Positions 46,353 to 54,866 of a stretch of 64,000 bases of DNA are shown piece by piece (position 1 is the stretch's first letter; each line of letters begins with the position of its first letter). The notes under the pieces were generated by a model that searched no databases, was not told the origin of the DNA, and was given only the letters and a program-made list of their open reading frames with translations. Both the position numbers and the translations under genes were made by a program. Location of the stretch: assembly GCF_014844055.1 (NCBI RefSeq), contig NZ_CP062167.1:4063001-4127000 (forward strand). Reading direction: 5' to 3'. Source of the stretch: Aureimonas sp. OT7 (lineage in GTDB: Bacteria; Pseudomonadota; Alphaproteobacteria; Rhizobiales; Rhizobiaceae).

Positions 46353-47110
46353 ACTGGCGCGGCGTCCTTGCGATCTACCGCTTCGAGATGGCCCGCATGT
46401 GGCGCACCATCTTCCAGAGCATCCTGTCCCCCGTCATCTCTACGTCGCTCTACTTCGTCGTCTTCGGAGCAGCCATCGGGCGCAGCATCGGCGCGGTGGA
46501 CGGTATCGACTACGGGGCCTTCATCGTGCCCGGGCTCATCATGCTGTCGCTCCTGACGCAAAGCCTGTCCAACGCCGCCTTCGGCATCTACTTCCCGAAA
46601 TTCACGGGCACGATCTACGAAATCATGTCGGCGCCCGTCTCGACGCTCGAGATCGTCGCCGGCTATGTCGGGGCGGCGGCCACCAAATCGGTGATCCTCG
46701 GCCTCATCATCCTCGCCACGGCCTTCCTGTTCGTGCCGCTCCGGATCGACCATCCCCTGCTGATGCTCTTCTTCCTGGTGCTGACGGCCGTCACCTTCAG
46801 CCTGTTCGGCTTCATCATCGGCATATGGGCAGACGGGTTCGAAAAGCTGCAGCTGGTGCCGCTGCTCATCATCACCCCCCTCGCCTTCCTTGGCGGCAGC
46901 TTCTACTCCATCCGCATGCTGCCGCCCTTCTGGCAGGACGTGTCGATGATCAATCCCGTCGTCTACCTCATCAACGGCTTCCGCTGGAGCTTCTTCGGCC
47001 AGTCCGACGTGAACATCTTCGTCAGCCTCGGCATGACATTCGCCTTCATGCTGGCCTGCATCCTCGTCATCCACCGCATGTTCGCGACCGGCTACCGCCT
47101 GCGCCCCTGA
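46349..47110 (+). CDS. ABC-2 type exporter permease (253 aa)
   Basis: The membrane subunit paired with the preceding ATPase, of the ABC2_membrane (YadH) family. Six hydrophobic helices are visible, and the [14 protein letters not shown] and [19 protein letters not shown] blocks are typical. The start overlaps the ATPase stop by four bases. The export substrate may be a drug or a surface compound. The gene ends six bases from the convergent carboxylase gene. Confidence 0.92.
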   Translation: MNWRGVLAIYRFEMARMWRTIFQSILSPVISTSLYFVVFGAAIGRSIGAVDGIDYGAFIVPGLIMLSLLTQSLSNAAFGIYFPKFTGTIYEIMSAPVSTLEIVAGYVGAAATKSVILGLIILATAFLFVPLRIDHPLLMLFFLVLTAVTFSLFGFIIGIWADGFEKLQLVPLLIITPLAFLGGSFYSIRMLPPFWQDVSMINPVVYLINGFRWSFFGQSDVNIFVSLGMTFAFMLACILVIHRMFATGYRLRP

Positions 47111-47116
47111 ACCGGC

Positions 47117-49105
47117 CTACGCCTCGAACTCGAGGATAAGCTCGTCGACCGCCAGGCTGGCGCCGGGTTCGGCGGCGATGCGCTTGACGACGGCGCGCCG
47201 CTCGGCCCGCAGCACGTTTTCCATCTTCATCGCCTCGACCGTGGCAAGCACCTGGCCCGCCTCGACGGCATCGCCCTCGCGCACCGCGATGGCGGTGACG
47301 ACACCGGGCATCGGGCACAGCAACAGGCGCGAGGTATCGGGCGCGGGCTTGTGCGGCATGAGCTCCGCCAGCTCCGCAACGCGCGGACGGCGGGCATGCG
47401 CCCTTATGTCGATGCCGCGCCAGCGCAGGCGGATGGAACCGCCCTCAAGGCTCGTCTTGACCCGCATCTCCATGCCGTCGACCACGAAGGTCGACAGCGT
47501 ATCCCCCGGCTTCCAGTCACTGGCGATGCCGATGTTTGGCCCATCTTCGAACCGGACGGTTTCCCCAATCGTAAGGTGAAAGCGCCAGTTGCCGAAGGTG
47601 ACGACGAGGTCGGTTTCGGCGGTCGCGGCATAATGGGCGATGGTGCCGGTGATGCGGGCCGCACGCGCTGTTTCGCGGCTGCGGACAAGGCCGGCGATCG
47701 CGGCAAGGCGGCGCGCCTCCTCGTCAGTCGGCTCGACGCCGGTGAACCCGTCCGGGAATTCCTCCACGATGAAACCGGTGGTCAGCGCGCCGCTGCGGAA
47801 CCGTTCCCGACGCGTCACAGCCGACAGGAAGGGCAGGTTGTGGCCGATGCCCTCCAGCTCGAACCCGTCGAGCGCCTCGGCCAGCCCGTCGATGGCCGCC
47901 GCGCGCGTCGCCGCATGGGTACAGAGCTTGGCGATCATCGGGTCGTAGTACATGGAGATTTCGCTGCCCTCGGTCACGCCGGTGTCGTTGCGCACCGTGA
48001 CGCCGCCCAACACCCCCTCGCGTGGCGGGCGATAGCGCGTCAGCCGGCCAATCGACGGCAGGAAGTTGCGGTATGGGTCTTCCGCGTAGATGCGGGCCTC
48101 CATGGCCCAGCCCTTGGCGGAAATGTCGCCCTGGCCGTGGCGCAGCGGCTCGCCGGCGGCGATGCGGATCATCTCCTCCACGAGGTCGAGGCCGGTGACG
48201 AGTTCGGTCACCGGATGCTCGACCTGCAGGCGGGTGTTCATTTCCAGGAAATAGAAGTTGCGTGCGCCATCGACGATGAATTCGACCGTGCCGGCGGAGT
48301 GGTAGCCGACGGCCGCCGCAAGCGCCACGGCCTGCGCCCCCATGGCGGCGCGCGTTTCGTCGTCCAGAAATGGCGACGGTGCCTCTTCCAGGACTTTCTG
48401 GTTGCGCCGCTGGATGGAGCATTCCCGCTCGCCCAGATGGATGATCGTCCCGTGCCGGTCGCCCAGCACCTGGATCTCGATATGTCGGGGCTGCTCCACG
48501 AATTTCTCGATGAAGATTCGCTCGTCTCCGAAGGCGCCGCGCGCCTCGCTGCGCGAGGATACGAAGCCCTGCCGCGCTTCCTCGGCATTCCAGGCGATGC
48601 GCATGCCCTTGCCGCCTCCGCCGGCCGACGCCTTGATCATCACGGGGTAGCCGATCCGGTCGGCGATGGAGACCGCCTCCTCCGCAGTCTCGATCAGGCC
48701 CATATGCCCCGGGACGGTCGAAACGCCGGCCTCCGCCGCCAGCTTCTTGGAGGTGATCTTGTCGCCCATCGCGTCGATGGCCGTTGCCGGCGGGCCGACG
48801 AAGGCAACGCCGGCGGCGTCGAGCGCGCGGGCAAAGGCGGCATTCTCGGACAGGAAGCCATAGCCGGGGTGCACCGCATCCGCCCCCGTCGCGGCTATGG
48901 CGGAAAGGATGGCATCGATCGACAGATAGGACTGCGCCGATGGCGCCGGCCCGATGGATACGGCCTCGTCGGCCATGCGGACATGCACGGCGTCGCGGTC
49001 CGCGTCCGAATGGACGGCAACGGTGGCGATCCCCATGCGCTTCGCCGTGCGGATGACCCGGCAGGCGATCTCTCCGCGGTTGGCGATCAGGATCTTCTTG
49101 AACAT
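47117..49105 (-). CDS. pccA: Propionyl-CoA carboxylase alpha (biotin carboxylase/BCCP) subunit (662 aa)
   Basis: The subunit carboxylates its own biotin with ATP and bicarbonate; with a PccB partner it makes methylmalonyl-CoA from propionyl-CoA. Order: biotin carboxylase N-domain (MFKKILIANRGEIACRVIRT), ATP-grasp (KASAGGGGKGMRI to FLEMNTRLQVEHPVTE), the alpha-specific middle domain, and BCCP with the biotinyl lysine Lys627 in EAMKMEN. The ATG at 49105 starts the conserved N-terminus. No pccB is adjacent. The choice of propionyl- over other acyl-CoA carboxylases rests on length and general likeness. Confidence 0.88.
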   Translation of the reverse strand: MFKKILIANRGEIACRVIRTAKRMGIATVAVHSDADRDAVHVRMADEAVSIGPAPSAQSYLSIDAILSAIAATGADAVHPGYGFLSENAAFARALDAAGVAFVGPPATAIDAMGDKITSKKLAAEAGVSTVPGHMGLIETAEEAVSIADRIGYPVMIKASAGGGGKGMRIAWNAEEARQGFVSSRSEARGAFGDERIFIEKFVEQPRHIEIQVLGDRHGTIIHLGERECSIQRRNQKVLEEAPSPFLDDETRAAMGAQAVALAAAVGYHSAGTVEFIVDGARNFYFLEMNTRLQVEHPVTELVTGLDLVEEMIRIAAGEPLRHGQGDISAKGWAMEARIYAEDPYRNFLPSIGRLTRYRPPREGVLGGVTVRNDTGVTEGSEISMYYDPMIAKLCTHAATRAAAIDGLAEALDGFELEGIGHNLPFLSAVTRRERFRSGALTTGFIVEEFPDGFTGVEPTDEEARRLAAIAGLVRSRETARAARITGTIAHYAATAETDLVVTFGNWRFHLTIGETVRFEDGPNIGIASDWKPGDTLSTFVVDGMEMRVKTSLEGGSIRLRWRGIDIRAHARRPRVAELAELMPHKPAPDTSRLLLCPMPGVVTAIAVREGDAVEAGQVLATVEAMKMENVLRAERRAVVKRIAAEPGASLAVDELILEFEA

Positions 49106-49217
49106 CGGCACTCCCCCATCCACTCCCAACCTTCCATAAAGTGATTTCCCCTCGCAGGTAAACGCTGGTGACAGGCACGCCCGAATATGCGATCCGGCCC
49201 GCACAAGGAGATGGAAC

Positions 49218-49826
49218 ATGCGTTGGAGCCACATCGCCCTTCTGGCCGGCGCGGGCCTCGTCGTCGGTGCGACGCTGGCCGCCTTCACGGCCATGGTCGG
49301 CGGACAGGACCGGCAGCCGACGCCGGGCGCTTCCATCTCCGTCGCCGATATCGGCGGACCGTTCACGCTGACCGATACCGCCGGAAATCCCTTCACCGAA
49401 AAGAACCTGTCGGGGCGCCCCGCCGCGATCTTCTTCGGCTTTACCTTCTGCCCGGATATCTGCCCGACGACCCTGTACGAGCTCGGCGGCCTGATGAAGG
49501 ACCTCGGCCCGCAGGCCGACGCCATCGATTTCGTCTTCGTGTCGGTCGATTGGGAACGAGACGGACCGCAACAGGTCTCGCGCTATCTCCAGGCCTTCGA
49601 CGGCCGCATGATCGGCCTGTCGGGCACACAGGCCCAGGTGGAGGCCGCTGCCGACGCCTTCAAGATCCATGTTCAGCGGGTGCCGCTCGAGGATGGCGGC
49701 TACACGATGGACCATACCGCCTCCGTACTCCTAATGGGGCCGAACGGGCGTTTCGTCGGCACGCTCGATTACGACGAGCCGGCGGAAACCAAGCTCGGAA
49801 AGCTGCGTCGCCTGGCCGGCGGCTGA
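49218..49826 (+). CDS. SCO1/SenC-family copper chaperone (202 aa)
   Basis: Sco proteins help load copper into the CuA site of cytochrome c oxidase. A single N-terminal helix (about 6-24) anchors a thioredoxin-fold domain with the copper ligands Cys78, Cys82 (FCPDIC) and His166 (MDHTAS). A near-perfect AAGGAGAT lies before the ATG. The gene is divergent from pccA. A perfect palindrome lies 15 bases after the stop. Confidence 0.93.
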   Translation: MRWSHIALLAGAGLVVGATLAAFTAMVGGQDRQPTPGASISVADIGGPFTLTDTAGNPFTEKNLSGRPAAIFFGFTFCPDICPTTLYELGGLMKDLGPQADAIDFVFVSVDWERDGPQQVSRYLQAFDGRMIGLSGTQAQVEAAADAFKIHVQRVPLEDGGYTMDHTASVLLMGPNGRFVGTLDYDEPAETKLGKLRRLAGG

Positions 49827-49841
49827 TTGCCCGAAGCGTAT

Positions 49842-49869
49842 ATGCCTAACTCTTAGGCATTGAATTCAA
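49842..49869. promoter_or_regulatory. Two adjacent palindromes upstream of the ABC/amidase operon
   Basis: ATGCCTAA-CTC-TTAGGCAT (49842-49860) is a perfect inverted repeat with eight-base arms. It is followed at once by the ten-base palindrome TTGAATTCAA (49860-49869). They lie between the Sco1 stop and the binding-protein gene. An operator for an unlinked regulator is the simplest reading; the first repeat could also be part of the Sco1 transcript end. Confidence 0.45.
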
Positions 49870-50085
49870 CTGTTGAGCAAACGTGCATGTGATCGCAATC
49901 GGTGGTTGACCGCGCCTGTCGTGATGGGCTTACTTGCCATCATTCGAAGCGTTCTACGGAATTTGCGTAAGCGCGTTTCACGCAAAGTTCACCGAGATCA
50001 AAGCAACGGTCACGGCCCATGCCGTGAGCGAACGATGTTTCACGCCCATCGCCTGCGCGATGAACAACAGGGACTCCGACGGTCG

Positions 50086-51723
50086 ATGATTAGATTTCTT
50101 CTTTCCTCTACGGCGTTTCTTGTGCTGTCTGCATCGCTTGCGCAGGCTCAGGACACCGAAAGCGTCCTGCGGATCGGCATGACGGCTGCCGACATACCGC
50201 GCACGCTGGGCCAGCCGGATCAGGGTTTCGAAGGCAACCGCTTCACCGGCCTTACAATGTACGACGCCCTCACGATGTGGGATCTGTCCAAGGCCGAGGA
50301 GCCCTCGGCGCTCATTCCCGGCCTTGCCATCGAATGGGCCGTCAATGACGGTGACACCACCAAATGGACGTTCACGCTGCGCCGGGGCGTGACGTTCCAT
50401 GACGGATCGCCCTTCAATGCGGACGCCGTGGTGTGGAACGTCGACAAGGTGCTCAACGAAGACGCACCGCAATTCGACGCCAGCCAGGTGGGCGTGACGG
50501 CATCGCGCATGCCGACATTGCGCTCGGCCCGCGCCATCGACGAGTATACGGTCGAGCTGACCACGTCGGAGCCGGATTCCTTCCTGCCCATCAACCTGTC
50601 CAATCTGTTCATGGCCAGCCCTGCGCACTGGCAAACGCTCTACGATGCCCTTCCGGAGGGCGACAACCGCGCCGCGCAGGCATGGGAGCGGTTCGCCGCC
50701 GGCGCCTCCGGCACCGGGCCGTGGAAGATGGACAATTTCGTGCCCCGCGAGCGGCTGGAACTCGTCCGCAACGAAGACTACTGGGACGAAGCGCGCGTGC
50801 CGAAGACACAGCGCATGATCCTGCTGCCCATGCCGGAGGCCAACGCGCGCACGGCGGCCCTTCTGGCCGACCAGGTGGACTGGATCGAGGCGCCCGCCCC
50901 CGACGCCATCCCCGAAATCCAGGGGCGTGGCTTCACCATCGAGGCAAACGAGCAGCCGCATGTCTGGCCGTGGCAGTTTTCCAGGCTCGAAGGCTCGCCG
51001 TGGAACAACATCGACGTCCGCAAGGCGGCCAATTTGTGCATCGACCGCGAGGGCATGCGCGACGGGCTGCTGGGCGGGCTGATGGCCCCGGCCACCGGCA
51101 CCGTCGAGGAAGGGCATCCGTGGCGCGGCAACCCGGAATTCCAAATCCGGTTCGATCCGGAGGAAGGCCGCCGGCTGATGGAGGCGGCCGGCTACTCGGC
51201 CCAAAATCCCCTTGCCGTGAAGACGCAGACTTCGGCTTCGGGCTCCGGGCAGATGCAGCCTTTGCCGATGAACGAATATATCCAGCAGGCATTGGCCGAA
51301 TGCCACTTCGCCGTCGAACTCGACGTGATCGAATGGAACACCCTCTTCACCAACTGGCGACGCGGAGCCAACGATCCGTCCGCCAATGGCGCCAACGCCA
51401 TCAATGTCACCTATGCGGCAATGGACCCCTTCTTCGCCATGGTCCGCTTCCTGCAGTCGGAGATGGCGCCGCCGACATCCAACAATTGGGGCTTCATCGA
51501 CAATCCCGACTTCGATGCGCTGGTGGACAAGGCACGCACGACCTTCGACGCCGAAGGGCGTGACGCGGCTCTTGCCGAACTGCATGCGGCCTCGGTCGAT
51601 GATGCGGCTTTCCTGTGGGTGGCGCACGATGTCGGCCCCCGCGCCATGAGCCCGCGCGTACAGAACTTCGTTCAGCCGCGCTCGTGGTTCGTCGATTTCT
51701 CGCCCGTGACGATGGGCGAGTAA
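50086..51723 (+). CDS. Oligopeptide-type ABC transporter substrate-binding protein (545 aa)
   Basis: A periplasmic SBP_bac_5 protein that captures the substrate of the importer encoded downstream. A signal peptide is clear (hydrophobic 4-18, cut after AQA21). The family's WTFTLRRGVTFHDGSPFNADAVVWNV and RKAANLCIDREGM blocks are present. The ATG at 50086 starts the signal peptide; the ribosome binding site is weak. The neighbouring amidase and racemase genes suggest that the ligand may be a small amide or ureido compound rather than a peptide, but this cannot be read from the sequence. Confidence 0.92.
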   Translation: MIRFLLSSTAFLVLSASLAQAQDTESVLRIGMTAADIPRTLGQPDQGFEGNRFTGLTMYDALTMWDLSKAEEPSALIPGLAIEWAVNDGDTTKWTFTLRRGVTFHDGSPFNADAVVWNVDKVLNEDAPQFDASQVGVTASRMPTLRSARAIDEYTVELTTSEPDSFLPINLSNLFMASPAHWQTLYDALPEGDNRAAQAWERFAAGASGTGPWKMDNFVPRERLELVRNEDYWDEARVPKTQRMILLPMPEANARTAALLADQVDWIEAPAPDAIPEIQGRGFTIEANEQPHVWPWQFSRLEGSPWNNIDVRKAANLCIDREGMRDGLLGGLMAPATGTVEEGHPWRGNPEFQIRFDPEEGRRLMEAAGYSAQNPLAVKTQTSASGSGQMQPLPMNEYIQQALAECHFAVELDVIEWNTLFTNWRRGANDPSANGANAINVTYAAMDPFFAMVRFLQSEMAPPTSNNWGFIDNPDFDALVDKARTTFDAEGRDAALAELHAASVDDAAFLWVAHDVGPRAMSPRVQNFVQPRSWFVDFSPVTMGE

Positions 51724-51738
51724 GCGTTCGGCGGAGGC

Positions 51739-51755
51739 GGCCCCCCGCAGGGGCC
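51739..51755 (+). promoter_or_regulatory. GC-rich hairpin between binding-protein and permease genes
   Basis: GGCCCC (51739-51744) pairs with GGGGCC (51750-51755) in the 61-base gap after the binding-protein gene. Such structures often end part of the transcripts or protect the upstream message, so that more binding protein than permease is made. No T-tract follows. Confidence 0.5.
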
Positions 51756-51784
51756 CCTTCGCCAGATCAGGGAAGTCCGGCTCC

Positions 51785-52729
51785 ATGCTCGTCTATGCCG
51801 TCAAGCGCCTTGTCGCCGTCGTGCCCATCGTCTTCTTCGTGGCGCTCGTGTGCTTTCTGCTGGTTCACATCGCGCCAGGCGATCCGCTCGTATCCATCCT
51901 GCCGCCGGATGCCTCCGCCGCGCTGGAGGCGCAGTTGCGAGTCGCCTACGGTTTCGACCGCCCCCTGCCGGTGCAATTCGGCCTGTGGATCATGAATGCG
52001 CTGGGCGGCGATCTCGGCACCTCCATCGCATCCGGCCGCCCGGTGCTGGCCGAAGTGCTGCGCGCCGTGGGCAACACACTGCTTCTGGCGGGCGTCGCCG
52101 CGCTGATCGGGTTCTTTCTGGGGCTCGGGCTTGGCCTTCTGGCCGGGTATTTCCGCGACACGATCATCGACCGGGTGGCGACCGGTATCGCCATCGCCGG
52201 CGTGTCGGTGCCGCATTACTGGCTGGGCATGGTGCTCGTCATCGTCTTCTCGGTCCGGCTGGGATGGCTGCCGGCCGTCGGCGCCGGGTCCGGCGCATGG
52301 AGCTGGAACTGGAGCCATATCCAGTTCCTCATCCTGCCGGCCGTTACCATGGCCGTCATTCCCATGGGCATCGTCACGCGGACCGTGCGGGCCCTTGTCG
52401 GCGACATCCTCAACCAGGATTTCGTCGAGGCGTTGCGTGCCAAGGGCCTCGGCGAAGGGCGCATCTTCGCCCATGTCATCAAGAACGCGGCCCCTACGGC
52501 CATTGCCGTCATGGGCCTGCAGCTCGGCTACCTCATGGGTGGATCGATCCTCATCGAGACGGTCTTCTCCTGGCCTGGAACGGGTTTCCTGCTGAATTCG
52601 GCGATCTTCCAGCGCGACCTGCCGCTGCTGCAGGGCACGATCCTGGTGCTGGCGCTGTTCTTCGTCTTCCTCAACCTGATCGTCGATCTGGCACAGGCCG
52701 CGATCGATCCTCGCATCAAGCGGAGCTGA
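51785..52729 (+). CDS. ABC transporter permease, DppB type (314 aa)
   Basis: First membrane subunit of the oligopeptide-type importer. The N-terminal helix (about 9-29) and the block PGDPLVSILPPDASAALEAQLRVAYG are typical of DppB, followed by five further helices and the EAA-like loop EALRAKGLGEGRIFAHVIKNA, which contacts an ATPase. The start ATG follows GGGAAG. The next gene begins three bases after its stop. Confidence 0.93.
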   Translation: MLVYAVKRLVAVVPIVFFVALVCFLLVHIAPGDPLVSILPPDASAALEAQLRVAYGFDRPLPVQFGLWIMNALGGDLGTSIASGRPVLAEVLRAVGNTLLLAGVAALIGFFLGLGLGLLAGYFRDTIIDRVATGIAIAGVSVPHYWLGMVLVIVFSVRLGWLPAVGAGSGAWSWNWSHIQFLILPAVTMAVIPMGIVTRTVRALVGDILNQDFVEALRAKGLGEGRIFAHVIKNAAPTAIAVMGLQLGYLMGGSILIETVFSWPGTGFLLNSAIFQRDLPLLQGTILVLALFFVFLNLIVDLAQAAIDPRIKRS

Positions 52730-52732
52730 GCG

Positions 52733-53620
52733 ATGTCGGTCGCAACAGAGGCCCTGCCCGTCATGGCGCCCGTCGAAAAGACGCGCGGCTACTGGCGCAC
52801 CGTCGGACGCCGGCTTGCCCGCGACCGTCTGTCGATGGCCTGCCTCGGCATTCTCCTGCTTATCCTTCTGTCGGCCCTGTTCGCGCCCTGGCTCGGCCTG
52901 GCCGACCCGTATCAGGGCTCGATGCTGCGGCGCCTGCGCCCCATCGGCACGGAAGGATATCCGCTCGGCACGGACGAACTCGGCCGCGACATGCTCTCCC
53001 GGCTGGTCTACGGCGGCAGGCTGTCGCTGCTGATCGGCCTTCTGCCGGTGTTCAACGCCTTCGTCATCGGCTCGTTGCTCGGCATCCTGGCCGGCTATTC
53101 CGGCGGCTGGACCAATGCCGCCATCATGCGCACCATCGATGTCTTCTACGCCTTTCCGTCGGTGCTGCTAGCCATCGCGATCTCCGGCGCGCTCGGTGCC
53201 GGCATCCTCAATTCCATCGTGTCGCTGACCATCGTCTTCATTCCGCCCATCGCGCGCGTTGCCGAAAGCGTCACGACCAGCGTGCGCTCGCTCGATTTCA
53301 TCGATGCCGCGCGCGCCTCCGGGGCCGGGGCGCTGACGATCATGCGCGTGCATGTGCTGGGCAACGTGCTGGGGCCGATCTTCATCTACGCCACCAGCCT
53401 CGTTTCGGTGTCGATGATCCTGGCGGCCGGCCTGTCATTCCTCGGCCTCGGTACCCGCCCGCCCGAACCCGAATGGGGGCTCATGCTCAATACGCTGCGG
53501 ACGGCGATCTATAGCCAGCCGCTGATCGCGGCCCTGCCCGGCCTGATGATCTTCGCCGTCTCCATCTGCTTCAACATGCTGAGCGACGGGCTGCGCTCGG
53601 CCATGGACATCAGGAACTGA
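52733..53620 (+). CDS. ABC transporter permease, DppC type (295 aa)
   Basis: Second membrane subunit of the importer. The N-terminal OppC_N helix (about 34-54) precedes the BPD_transp_1 domain; [25 protein letters not shown] and the EAA-like loop [21 protein letters not shown] are typical. It begins three bases after the first permease and two bases before the first ATPase gene. Confidence 0.93.
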   Translation: MSVATEALPVMAPVEKTRGYWRTVGRRLARDRLSMACLGILLLILLSALFAPWLGLADPYQGSMLRRLRPIGTEGYPLGTDELGRDMLSRLVYGGRLSLLIGLLPVFNAFVIGSLLGILAGYSGGWTNAAIMRTIDVFYAFPSVLLAIAISGALGAGILNSIVSLTIVFIPPIARVAESVTTSVRSLDFIDAARASGAGALTIMRVHVLGNVLGPIFIYATSLVSVSMILAAGLSFLGLGTRPPEPEWGLMLNTLRTAIYSQPLIAALPGLMIFAVSICFNMLSDGLRSAMDIRN

Positions 53621-53622
53621 CT

Positions 53623-54666
53623 ATGATCGCCTCCGCCCTAGCCCCGGCCGACGATGTCGGCGGCCGGTCGCAGCCGCTTCTGACCGTGCGCCGGCTGACC
53701 AAGCACTTCCGCGTCGGCGGCGGCCCATTCGAGAAAAAGCGCGTGGTGCGCGCCGTGGATGGCGTTTCCTTCGACGTGGCCAAGGGCGAGACAGTGGGCG
53801 TGGTCGGAGAATCCGGCTGTGGCAAGTCCACCACCGCCCGGCTGCTGATGCACCTGATGTCGCCCGACCAGGGCGAATTGATCTATGACGGGCAAGGCAT
53901 CGGACACGATTTGTCGCTACGCGATCTGCGCCGGCGCATGCAGATGGTGTTTCAGGATTCCTACGCCTCGCTCAACCCGCGCCTGACGATCGAGGATTCC
54001 ATCGCCTTCGGGCCGAAGGTGCACGGCGTTGCGGATACGCAGGCCCGGAACCTGGCGCGCGACCTTCTCGGCAGGGTGGGCCTGAACCCGCAGACCTTCG
54101 CAGCGCGCTACCCGCATGAATTGTCCGGCGGCCAGCGTCAGCGCGTCAACATCGCCCGGGCGCTGGCCCTGTCGCCGCGGCTCGTCATCCTGGACGAGGC
54201 GGTGTCGGCACTCGACAAATCGGTCGAAGCGCAGGTGCTGAACCTGCTCAACGACCTGAAGGCCGAGTTCGACCTCACCTATCTGTTCATCAGCCACGAT
54301 CTGAACGTCGTGCGCTACATCTCGGACAGGATCCTGGTGATGTATCTGGGCGAGGTCGTCGAGATCGGCCCGTCCGAAAGCCTCTGGAACGAACCGCGTC
54401 ACCCGTATACGCGCGCCCTGTTTGCGGCCATGCCGACGCTGGATCCGGACAGGCGCACGACGCAGGCGCCGATTTCGGGCGATCCGCCCAATCCGATAGA
54501 TCCGCCATCGGGATGCCGCTTTCACACGCGCTGTCCCTTCGCCGAACCGGTATGCTCGGCAAGCGCCCCGGCGCTGGTCGACGTCGCGCCATTGCATCAG
54601 GCGGCGTGCCACATGGCCATATCCGGTTCGGGGCATTCGAAATCGGGAGAGGTAGCTTCAGCATGA
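53623..54666 (+). CDS. ABC transporter ATPase, DppF/OppF type (347 aa)
   Basis: One of the two ATPases of the importer. Walker [10 protein letters not shown], signature LSGGQ and Walker [13 protein letters not shown] are clear, and the C-terminal oligopeptide-ABC domain with the [11 protein letters not shown] cysteine set follows. The stop overlaps the small AtzG-like gene as ATGA. The second ATPase gene comes only after two enzyme genes, an unusual split. Confidence 0.93.
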   Translation: MIASALAPADDVGGRSQPLLTVRRLTKHFRVGGGPFEKKRVVRAVDGVSFDVAKGETVGVVGESGCGKSTTARLLMHLMSPDQGELIYDGQGIGHDLSLRDLRRRMQMVFQDSYASLNPRLTIEDSIAFGPKVHGVADTQARNLARDLLGRVGLNPQTFAARYPHELSGGQRQRVNIARALALSPRLVILDEAVSALDKSVEAQVLNLLNDLKAEFDLTYLFISHDLNVVRYISDRILVMYLGEVVEIGPSESLWNEPRHPYTRALFAAMPTLDPDRRTTQAPISGDPPNPIDPPSGCRFHTRCPFAEPVCSASAPALVDVAPLHQAACHMAISGSGHSKSGEVASA

Positions 54667-54866
54667 CATCGCCACTGACCAGGGAAACGGTTGCAGGTTC
54701 GGCGGCGTTGGCCGGCCATCCTGTTTCACCGCAAGACGCAGACCGTATCGCAACGGCAATCGGCCCTGCCCTTCTGGCGTTCTCCGCCGTCGAGGCGACC
54801 CTACCCTTCGAGGCGGAGCCGGCCCGGTTCATCGCCGTGCAGATGCAAAGTGGGCAGGACGCATGA
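54663..54866 (+). CDS. AtzG-like (DUF4089) amidase accessory subunit (67 aa)
   Basis: AtzG is a small GatC-like helical protein that binds and stabilises the AtzE amidase in the cyanuric acid (1-carboxybiuret) pathway. The peptide shows the DUF4089 pattern: a helix with HPVSPQDADRIATAIGPALLAFSAVE and an acidic PFEAEPARF segment. It is placed directly before an AtzE-like amidase gene, with four-base overlaps on both sides (ATGA at 54663 and 54863). No atzD or atzF lies nearby, so the substrate need not be carboxybiuret. Confidence 0.82.
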   Translation: MTSPLTRETVAGSAALAGHPVSPQDADRIATAIGPALLAFSAVEATLPFEAEPARFIAVQMQSGQDA

